A stretch of 11,497 bases of DNA. Source: Methanoregula sp. (GTDB lineage Archaea > Halobacteriota > Methanomicrobia > Methanomicrobiales > Methanospirillaceae). A model generated the notes under the pieces. That model was given only the letters and a program-made list of their open reading frames with translations, did no database searches and was not told the origin of the DNA. The stretch is from positions 1 to 11,497 of the forward strand of contig JAQTSH010000033.1 in NCBI GenBank assembly GCA_028711405.1, read 5' to 3'. Shown here piece after piece: positions 6,593 through 11,497 of the stretch. The position numbers and the translations under genes were made by a program. Position 1 is the stretch's first letter. Each line of letters starts with the position of its first letter.

Positions 6593-6822
6593 TCCGGGTG
6601 ATGGAGTAGGAAAACCGCAAAGCTCAAAAGAAGAAGATTTCGGATTGGGGACTGGTTCCCCTGTTGATCGAATGCTTCTTGACGCGAAGAACACCCTCAG
6701 CTACCCACCCCCCGTATTGCGAGAGTTTTGCGATTGGGGATTTTTGACCTGCATTCATCGGATAAAGGCTGTCTTCGGACGAGCGGACAGGTACAACACG
6801 ATACCCGGCTTCTTCGTAACCG

Positions 6823-6945
6823 ATGACGGATGCAGTTCGCGCTATTATCTTCATGGATCGGACCCGCTTGCGTCAGATCAGCAAGGAAATGCACCGGGAA
6901 AAAGTGAAAAAAGTTGCCAGGCAGCCGGTTATCTGGTTGAGCTGA
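6823..6945 (+). CDS. Possible 40-residue basic small protein
   Basis: An ATG at 6823 opens 40 codons ending at TGA 6943-6945. The product would begin with a short hydrophobic stretch (AVRAIIF) followed by a strongly basic, probably helical segment (RTRLRQISKEMHREKVKKVARQ). A second in-frame ATG lies at 6853. There is no clear ribosome binding site and no visible TATA box at the right distance, and other frames are open over the same bases. It may be a chance ORF or the remnant of a decayed gene. I do not recognise a family. Confidence 0.2.
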   Translation: MTDAVRAIIFMDRTRLRQISKEMHREKVKKVARQPVIWLS

Positions 6946-7001
6946 GCTGACAGAGTCTGTGAGCATTTCGCGAGCGTCCCATAAATCCTGAAACGACAAC
7001 A

Positions 7002-7021
7002 GAAAATACACTCATATTTTC
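7002..7021. terminator. 7-bp AT-rich hairpin downstream of the PAS gene
   Basis: GAAAATA (7002-7008) and TATTTTC (7015-7021) are perfect complements around a 6-nt loop, 41 nt beyond the stop codon of the PAS regulator. The T-rich arm on the minus strand could help end that transcript, but the T run is only four long. Confidence 0.3.
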
Positions 7022-7062
7022 CACTACCGATAGAGTCGGAGATCATTGGGGCAGCACGTACG

Positions 7063-8406
7063 TCATTTGAGCAGCTGCTGGAGGGATGCAATCCGGTCAC
7101 GGAGCGCCTGTTCCCGCTCGGCGGATTCTGTGATGTCCGTCATTGTGATATACGTACTGACCGTGGAATCCTGGTGTGCCACATTCACCCGCATCAGAAT
7201 ACACCGGCGTTGTTTATCCTTTCGGTTTATCCAGATCGTGAAGCCTTCCGGAGCCGGGGGCTCACCCTGCGCGTTATTAAAAATATTCTCTATTGTGTGC
7301 ATATCTTCCGGGGAAATAAGATCCGGGGGACGCATCATCTGGAGTTCTTCATTCGAGTACCCGGAGATTTCAGAGAGACGCCGGTTGGCAAAGACGAAGT
7401 TACTGTTCTCAACGATCACCAGACCGTCCTGCATATTCTCCGCCATCATACGGAACCGCTGCTCGCTCTTACTGAGCTCTGCTTCTCTCTCTTTGAGTTC
7501 CGTGAGATCAGTCAGGATAATAAAGAAATACCGGGTCCCTGAGTGGATCGCCGATGTGATCCGGGCATACACAAACCGGCGTTTACCCTCTTTTGTCGTG
7601 ATCCACATCTGGAGTTCCCCGGATATATCGCCGGAATTTTCCAGGTTACCCATCTGTTCCCGTACCGAATCATGGTATTCCGGTTCCACAAGCGCAAGCG
7701 GACCCATGGTCCATAATTCCTCAAAGGAATAGCCGGTCATTTCCGCAATTCGCCGGTTGACAAACACATGCTTGTTATTCTCCATGATGATCAGACCATC
7801 CTGGATATTCTCCGCCATCATCCGGAACCGCTCTTCACTCTCCCGGATCTCCCGTTCGGCATGGATCGACTCGGTGATATCCTCGAGAATGATCGTTAAG
7901 CCTTTTCCGCCATCATCAAAAACAGACGGGATCGATTTCTGCTTGAAGATCCGTTCCTCGCCACCTTTCAACCGGAATGTGACGATATGCTCATTTTTCC
8001 CACAACCCTCACGTACCGATGCGAGAAGTTCGTGAACATCGACTTCGGGGGGATTGATAAATTCCAGGTTCTTACCCAGCGTATCCTCGCGGGAAAGATG
8101 CAGGAGATTTAAGAAGTGATCATTGATCTCGACGATTCGCTGCCCATCGTCAAGGAGCATGATCATGTCGTTTGCGTAGGATAGTATCGCGGACAGGGGG
8201 ACACGCTCCGAGAGGGTGAACACTTTTGCCATGCCATACGTGCGCATGACGACATGACCGGAGATGAGCAGGATGTCAAGATATCTCCCGATCGTATTCT
8301 TGTTTTTTTTCAGCGCTTTTGAGATATCCGTTACACTCATGCCGTTGAGATTTTTTTTAAGCAGTTCTTTTATTGCAGCGAGTTCCTGCTGGTAATCCTG
8401 CATCAT
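7063..8406 (-). CDS. Winged-helix / triple-PAS sensor-regulator
   Basis: The 447-residue product has no signal or TM segment and should be cytoplasmic. Counting from the start chosen here, a winged-helix DNA-binding region lies at about 8-66 (SVTDISKALKKNKNTIGRYL is the recognition part). It is followed by PAS domains at about 70-179, 189-304 and 312-427, and a short coiled-coil end. PAS 2 and 3 are close copies: both carry MAENxQDGL and FxNRR plus a GYSxEEL segment, spaced 124 residues apart, and the resemblance extends to the DNA. No histidine kinase, GGDEF or other output domain follows, so DNA binding is probably the output. The ATG at 8406 has AGAAGGA upstream and starts just before the winged helix. 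An in-frame ATG at 8448 would add 14 residues and could be used by a leaderless transcript. It diverges from the membrane-protein gene at 8563, which may be its target. The sensed signal is unknown. Confidence 0.88.
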   Translation of the reverse strand: MMQDYQQELAAIKELLKKNLNGMSVTDISKALKKNKNTIGRYLDILLISGHVVMRTYGMAKVFTLSERVPLSAILSYANDMIMLLDDGQRIVEINDHFLNLLHLSREDTLGKNLEFINPPEVDVHELLASVREGCGKNEHIVTFRLKGGEERIFKQKSIPSVFDDGGKGLTIILEDITESIHAEREIRESEERFRMMAENIQDGLIIMENNKHVFVNRRIAEMTGYSFEELWTMGPLALVEPEYHDSVREQMGNLENSGDISGELQMWITTKEGKRRFVYARITSAIHSGTRYFFIILTDLTELKEREAELSKSEQRFRMMAENMQDGLVIVENSNFVFANRRLSEISGYSNEELQMMRPPDLISPEDMHTIENIFNNAQGEPPAPEGFTIWINRKDKQRRCILMRVNVAHQDSTVSTYITMTDITESAEREQALRDRIASLQQLLK

Positions 8407-8464
8407 GTGAACGGATCCTTCTCTCTCTTCATGTATGTCGGGCTGCATTTATAACTCTTCTTTA

Positions 8465-8483
8465 TGATTAGTATGTATAATCA
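8465..8483 (-). promoter_or_regulatory. PAS-gene TATA box inside a 19-nt inverted repeat
   Basis: On the minus strand TTATACATA (8480 to 8472) is a plausible TATA box, predicting a start near 8450. It sits inside TGATTA (8465-8470) / TAATCA (8478-8483), a 6-bp perfect inverted repeat with a 7-nt spacer. A dimeric regulator bound there would block TBP, which suits autoregulation by the winged-helix protein; this link is inference. Confidence 0.4.
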
Positions 8484-8485
8484 AT

Positions 8486-8502
8486 AAGGAAAACATATTT
8501 AT
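8486..8502 (+). promoter_or_regulatory. BRE/TATA promoter of the TM-helix protein gene
   Basis: AAGGAAAA (8486-8493) followed by CATATTTAT (8494-8502) has the form of a BRE plus TATA element. The start would fall near 8524, leaving about 38 nt of leader with GAGG at 8553-8556 in front of the ATG at 8563. This argues against the in-frame ATG at 8503, which would lie upstream of the transcription start. Confidence 0.5.
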
Positions 8503-8562
8503 TTGGATGTGGCGTATTGTTTCATTACATGGCAAGTCCTGCTGTGCACAGTGAGGAAGCAT

Positions 8563-9237
8563 ATGGATATTGTATCGAACAGTTTTATCTCAGGGTGGTA
8601 CTCCACCCTTGGAACAGTCCTCCCGATCATTGTCGGAGCGATAATAATTCTCGTCATCGGCTGGGTTGCCGGACGATTAATCGGTAAAGCAGTGAGAATA
8701 GTACTTGACAAGATTGCCGAACAGGAGATTATCAGCAAAACAGATTTCTCCGGTTCGGTAAAAAAATCCGGGCTGACCATCGGGTACCTGGGCGATATTA
8801 CGGTCCGGCTGGTCATCTACCTGATTGCCATCATTGCAGCAGTTGACCTCCTGAACCTTGAACATTTAAGCTCCCTGATGACGACGATCATTACGTATAT
8901 CCCCCATATCGTGGCGTTTGTTGCGATCATTATTATTGGTTTTATCCTCGTCGATTACTTCATCGACTTCCTGGGGAAATTCTACAGCACAAAAGAGATC
9001 GAACTGATCTCACCCGTTATGATGATCCTGCGGATCTTTCTGTATTTTGTCATTGTCATGCTCGGACTCTCCCAACTGATGCTGGATCTTACGATCATAT
9101 ACACCTTTATCACACCAATCGCCTGGGGTCTTGGCATCGGCCTGGGTGCAGCGATTGCAATCACGTTCTGGTATGGCATGAAGGACCGGAGCCCGACGAT
9201 TGTCAACCAGCTCATCGGGCACTTCCTGAAAAAATAA
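8563..9237 (+). CDS. Conserved TM-helix repeat protein, mechanosensitive-channel-related
   Basis: This 224-residue membrane protein has helices at about 18-36, 80-97, 110-130, 155-172 and 176-205. Two similar units can be seen, each with a TM helix running into an amphipathic segment: VIGWVAGRLIGKAVRIVLDK (31-50), and IIGFILVDYFIDFLGKF in the second unit. This is the pattern of the conserved TM-helix family (PF05552-type) found at the N terminus of some MscS-like channels and in stand-alone archaeal and bacterial proteins. The MscS beta-domain and cytoplasmic vestibule are absent; the protein ends shortly after the glycine-rich GLGIGLGAAIAI helix. It may form a small channel or a membrane scaffold; the function is not proven. 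The start at 8563 is chosen for the GAGG site 6 nt upstream. It is divergent from the PAS regulator. Confidence 0.85.
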   Translation: MDIVSNSFISGWYSTLGTVLPIIVGAIIILVIGWVAGRLIGKAVRIVLDKIAEQEIISKTDFSGSVKKSGLTIGYLGDITVRLVIYLIAIIAAVDLLNLEHLSSLMTTIITYIPHIVAFVAIIIIGFILVDYFIDFLGKFYSTKEIELISPVMMILRIFLYFVIVMLGLSQLMLDLTIIYTFITPIAWGLGIGLGAAIAITFWYGMKDRSPTIVNQLIGHFLKK

Positions 9238-9257
9238 TCCTGGATGACACTCTCTCA

Positions 9258-9265
9258 TATTTTTT
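9258..9265 (+). terminator. T-tract terminator after the TM-helix gene
   Basis: Six consecutive T at 9260-9265 occur 23 nt after the stop codon, with no strong stem, which is the usual archaeal intrinsic terminator form. Confidence 0.5.
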
Positions 9266-9305
9266 AAAACAAATCCTGATGCATCGAACGGATTTTTAGG
9301 GAACA

Positions 9306-9382
9306 CCCCCCTCATCTTACCGCGTTTCACGAGAATCCCCACTCCCTCCAACCCGTCAATAGCCGAAGGGTGGTGAGGGGGG
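9306..9382. repeat. G/C-rich inverted repeats upstream of the corrinoid operon
   Basis: CCCCCCTCA (9306-9314) is the exact complement of TGAGGGGGG (9374-9382). A competing inner stem pairs CCCTC (9344-9348) and ACCC (9351-9354) with GGGT (9368-9371) and GAGGG (9375-9379). The G runs resemble those of the 6.3-6.6 kb block. The surrounding gap 9238-9410 holds no other gene I can support. Confidence 0.4.
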
Positions 9383-9410
9383 AGCGTCTGGGGAAAAATG
9401 TCCAGCCCCT

Positions 9411-9626
9411 GTGCTCCGGGTGGAACCGGAAACCCTGGATCCTGGACTGGGGGAAAGCATCGGGCATTCCTTTGCCCTCAATATAGCGATGCCCGGTGAA
9501 GCAGTCACCGTTCGTCCCGGTGGTGTGACCATGACAATGATGAATGCCAGGCACTCCTTCGGCAGGCACGTACGAGAAATCAGGTTGAAACAAACATCCG
9601 GAGACAACAGGGATCTCACGTTTTAA
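9411..9626 (+). CDS. Possible FeoA-like (SH3-type) small protein or remnant
   Basis: A GTG-started frame gives 71 residues. The C-terminal part reads ALNIAMPGEAVTVRPGG and ARHSFGRHVREIRL, which is reminiscent of the archaeal FeoA pattern (ALGI-PG-x-V-x-V ... GG-V ... LGR-x-xA-x-x-I). FeoA domains of about 75 residues assist ferrous iron transport or occur in regulators. Against it, the N-terminal third lacks the usual FeoA start, no good ribosome binding site precedes the GTG, the frame stays open upstream to 9363 without an ATG, and two minus-strand frames are open over the same bases. It could be an intact unusual member, a decayed copy, or chance. Confidence 0.27.
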   Translation: MLRVEPETLDPGLGESIGHSFALNIAMPGEAVTVRPGGVTMTMMNARHSFGRHVREIRLKQTSGDNRDLTF

Positions 9627-9663
9627 TCAGGGAATCCCACTCGGCTCCGACACTAAAACAAGC

Positions 9664-9671
9664 TTTTATAC
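9664..9671 (+). promoter_or_regulatory. TATA box of the corrinoid operon, leaderless start expected
   Basis: TTTTATAC at 9664-9671, preceded by an A-rich stretch, is a good archaeal TATA box. About 25 nt on lies 9692-9696, the position of the cbiT start codon, so the message is probably leaderless. No room remains for a riboswitch between promoter and gene. Confidence 0.55.
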
Positions 9672-9695
9672 AATAACACAACCAAAGTTGAGAAG

Positions 9696-10235
9696 ATGGG
9701 CACCACCATGCCAGCCGGCGGTCCGACACAGGACGAGATCATGGCAATCTCCCTCTTCAAACTGGGACTCTTGCCAGAAGACTGCCTGCTCGACCTCGGA
9801 TGCGGTACCGGAAAGATTTCCCGTGCCGCAGCTTCGCTGGTAAAACAGGTCTGTGCGGTCGACCGCAGGCAGGATGCGATCCGGTATGCAAAGGAACAGG
9901 CAGAAGCAACCGGATTGACCAATATCGAATTTTTCTGCGGGGACGCGCTGGATTATGTGACAACCGACCGCACATTTGACTGTGCCTTTGTCGGAGGGTC
10001 ACGCGGGATTGTAGACGTGCTCCCCCGTCTTGCCACACAAGTGAGACGGACAATTGTCGTCAATGCGGTTCTCGTCCGCACTGTAAACACTGTCGTGGAA
10101 ACCATGCAGCAGCTCGGGATCTTCCGGGAAGCCATTCATGTGCAGGTCTCACGTTCGCAGGGCATTGGAGGAAGCATCATGTTCAAACCAATCGATCCGG
10201 TCTATATCATAGTTGGAAGTGGCACCGCATGCTGA
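9696..10235 (+). CDS. cbiT: Cobalt-precorrin-6B C15-methyltransferase (decarboxylating)
   Basis: This 179-residue SAM-dependent class I methyltransferase matches CbiT in length and motifs. It has an N-terminal GGPTQDEIMAISL segment resembling the GIPMTKEEIRA start of the family, motif I LLDLGCGTG (31-39), the acidic end of strand 2 (AVD, D56), CGDA (81-84), FVGGSRG (98-104), VVNAV (121-125), and VSRSQGIGG (151-159) followed by MFKPIDPVYII. CbiT methylates C15 and removes the C12 acetate carboxyl in the anaerobic corrin route. It is the first gene of a packed cbi operon; its end overlaps cbiL by 7 nt. The ATG at 9696 sits at the predicted transcription start; an alternative ATG at 9708 would shorten it by four residues. 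The corrinoid is needed for methanogen methyltransferases such as Mtr. Confidence 0.93.
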   Translation: MGTTMPAGGPTQDEIMAISLFKLGLLPEDCLLDLGCGTGKISRAAASLVKQVCAVDRRQDAIRYAKEQAEATGLTNIEFFCGDALDYVTTDRTFDCAFVGGSRGIVDVLPRLATQVRRTIVVNAVLVRTVNTVVETMQQLGIFREAIHVQVSRSQGIGGSIMFKPIDPVYIIVGSGTAC

Positions 10236-10834
10236 TCGGGCTGGGACTCGGTCCGGGAAATCCTGAACTATTGACATTGCGAGCCGTGCGGTTGTTAAAA
10301 GAAGCCGATACGGTCTTTGTCCCGGGCAGGATCGCGTATGATCTTGTCGCACCCTACCGTGAAGCCGTCGTCCTCGACTTCCCGATGACGGATGACGAAG
10401 CGAGGATCCGCGAATGCCTTGTTGCGAATGCCGATGCCATCGCCCCGGTGGCAAAGGATGGGCTTGCAGTTTTTGGCATCCTTGGCGACCCGAACTTCTT
10501 CTCCACGTTCTCCCGCTTGGTCGGGATCCTCGCAGAACGGCATCCCGGTATCGAATGCCGCACGGAGCCGGGCATCAGTGCCATCACTGCTTTTGCCGCC
10601 GCTGCCGGGCTCTCGCTCTCGGGAGGATTTACCGTCTCGGACGGAGCCGAGCCGGACGCCAAAATCCTCCTGAAAGTCCGTAAACCTAAGGCGAAGTCGG
10701 TCGAACTCCGTAACGCCGGTTACCGGGAATTTGTCCTTGTCGAGCGGATGTTCTTTCCCGACATGAAGATCTATCACGGGGAGGATCTCCCGGAGAAGAG
10801 CGATTATCTCAGTGTCATGTACGCGAGGCGCTGA
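10229..10834 (+). CDS. cbiL: Cobalt-precorrin-2 C20-methyltransferase
   Basis: This 201-residue protein is a tetrapyrrole methylase with the two-lobed fold typical of the corrin enzymes. The N-terminal GLGLGPGNPELLTL (4-17) is the SAM/substrate loop. GDPNFFSTF (86-94) is the CbiL/CobI version of the GDP motif. TEPGISA (112-118) is the second SAM-binding turn, and the protein ends in YLSVMYARR as CbiL proteins do. It adds the C20 methyl to cobalt-precorrin-2. Its ATG lies within the end of cbiT (ATGCTGA), so translation is probably coupled. Its stop is followed by the cbiF ATG after one base. Length is at the short end for the family but all motifs are present. Confidence 0.92.
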   Translation: MLIGLGLGPGNPELLTLRAVRLLKEADTVFVPGRIAYDLVAPYREAVVLDFPMTDDEARIRECLVANADAIAPVAKDGLAVFGILGDPNFFSTFSRLVGILAERHPGIECRTEPGISAITAFAAAAGLSLSGGFTVSDGAEPDAKILLKVRKPKAKSVELRNAGYREFVLVERMFFPDMKIYHGEDLPEKSDYLSVMYARR

Positions 10835-10835
10835 T

Positions 10836-11497
10836 ATGCCGGAAAAAGTCGCATCACCGGTTTCCCCTGCCGGTACTCCCACGGTCTGGTTCGTTGGCGC
10901 AGGACCGGGCAACCCGGATCTCATCACGGTCAAAGGTCTCCGACTCCTCAAAGAGGCAGATGTCCTGATCTACGCCGGATCGCTCGTCAATCCTGAACTC
11001 GTCGCACAATCCGGTGCCGGAATCCGGTTAGACAGCTGGGGCATGCACCTGCCAGAGCTCGTCCATGAAATGGAGACCTATGCCAAAGCCGGAAAAAAGG
11101 TCGTCCGGCTCCACTCAGGCGACCCGTCGCTCTACGGTGCAATCGTCGAGCAGATCGCAGAACTGGAAAAACGGGGAGTTACGGTCGGGATCGTGCCCGG
11201 TGTCTCCTCGCTCTTTGCGGCAGCTGCTGCATTAAAAACCCAGCTCACCCTCCGGGGCATCTCGGACTCGCTCATTGTCACCCGACCGGCAGGCAAGACG
11301 CTCGAATCCGACCAGATCACGGAGTTCTCCCGGCTCGGCACCACGATGGTGATCTTCCTCGGGACGGAAAAACTCGAAGCGATCACGGCGAAACTCACCT
11401 GCCCGCCATCAACACCGGCAGCAGTAGTGTATCATGCCTCGTGGCAGGATGAGAAGATTGTGAGAGGCACGGTCGCAACGATCGCAAAGAAGGCGCG
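10836..11497 (+). CDS. cbiF: Cobalt-precorrin-4 C11-methyltransferase, cut by the window edge
   Basis: An open frame of 220 complete codons begins at ATG 10836, one base after the cbiL stop, and runs off the right edge without a stop. Motifs are those of CbiF/CobM: WFVGAGPGNPDLITVKG (18-34), LIYAGSLVNPEL (44-55), VRLHSGDPSLYGAI (90-103), VPGVSSLFAAAAAL (120-133), LTLRGIS (137-143), TR at 149-150 and VVYHASWQDEKIVRGT near the end of the visible part. The enzyme methylates C11 of cobalt-precorrin-4. The family is usually about 250 residues, so only some 30 are missing. The first 15 residues are an extra, unconserved lead. GAGG in the end of cbiL may serve as ribosome binding site. A run of cbi genes presumably continues to the right. 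Confidence 0.93.
   Translation, partial: MPEKVASPVSPAGTPTVWFVGAGPGNPDLITVKGLRLLKEADVLIYAGSLVNPELVAQSGAGIRLDSWGMHLPELVHEMETYAKAGKKVVRLHSGDPSLYGAIVEQIAELEKRGVTVGIVPGVSSLFAAAAALKTQLTLRGISDSLIVTRPAGKTLESDQITEFSRLGTTMVIFLGTEKLEAITAKLTCPPSTPAAVVYHASWQDEKIVRGTVATIAKKA

Larger units (their letters stand above)
6059..7062. other. 1-kb intergenic block rich in repeats and hairpins
   Basis: I see no convincing long gene here. Several frames of 70-100 codons are open on both strands (for example 6173-6388, 6624-6854 and 6645-6950), but they overlap one another, lack good ribosome binding sites and show no family motif. The block instead holds the operon promoter at its left end and then a dense set of structures, listed separately. 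Base composition swings from pure G tracts to runs of A/T. A short motif close to TCGGATTGGGGA recurs: complete at 6640-6651, as part of the copies near 6369-6384 and 6456-6471, and imperfectly at 6577-6592 and 6730-6740. Confidence 0.6.

Noticed and set aside
6624..6950. Two overlapping 76-101 codon frames on opposite strands
   Set aside because: No recognisable motif, no good start signal, and the two frames compete for the same bases; evidence is too thin to call either a gene.
8503..8562. Upstream in-frame ATG (8503) as the start of the TM-helix protein
   Set aside because: It lies at the TATA box, before the expected transcription start, and has no ribosome binding site, whereas 8563 has GAGG at the proper distance.
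9238..9695. Cobalamin riboswitch upstream of cbiT
   Set aside because: The promoter lies about 25 nt before the start codon, so upstream sequence is not in the message, and no B12-box-like core is seen.

Overview
The window looks like about 11.5 kb of chromosome from a methanogenic archaeon, most probably of the order Methanomicrobiales (Methanoregula-like). This rests on several features together: TATA/BRE-type promoters and T-tract terminators, GGTGA-type ribosome binding sites, COG1361 S-layer-type surface proteins beside an archaeal HAE3-family RND transporter, a winged-helix plus PAS regulator of a kind typical of these methanogens, and an anaerobic (cbi) corrinoid pathway. The genus is inference; no rRNA or methanogenesis gene is present to settle it.

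Layout. Bases 1-174 hold no gene but contain two terminator-like hairpins and a 12-bp palindrome. Bases 175-564 (minus) encode a stand-alone receiver domain with Glu where the phosphoacceptor Asp should be. Bases 752-6058 (minus) form a probable operon, transcribed right to left: a COG1361 surface protein, a doubtful 84-codon ORF, a 780-residue RND/MMPL-family transporter, and a second COG1361 surface protein paralogous to the first. A promoter is visible at about 6112-6120 and a candidate terminator at 602-636.

Bases 6059-7062 are about 1 kb with no convincing gene. They are unusually rich in structure: a long possible stem, a G-tract cluster, a 15-nt palindrome, a perfect 16-bp inverted repeat flanking an AT-rich core, a third diverged copy of that repeat, and further hairpins.

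Bases 7063-8406 (minus) encode a winged-helix/triple-PAS regulator. It is transcribed divergently from a small membrane protein made of conserved TM-helix repeats related to mechanosensitive channels (8563-9237, plus). Bases 9238-9695 hold a T-tract terminator, G-rich inverted repeats and a doubtful FeoA-like ORF. From 9696 to the right edge a leaderless-looking promoter drives a tightly packed corrinoid operon: cbiT, cbiL and the start of cbiF, which runs off the window. These enzymes methylate the corrin ring; the cobamide product is needed by methyltransferases of methanogenesis.

The most interesting points are the transporter flanked by two paralogous membrane-anchored beta-sandwich proteins (a possible archaeal RND system with its own surface partners), the degenerate receiver, and the repeat-rich intergenic block.
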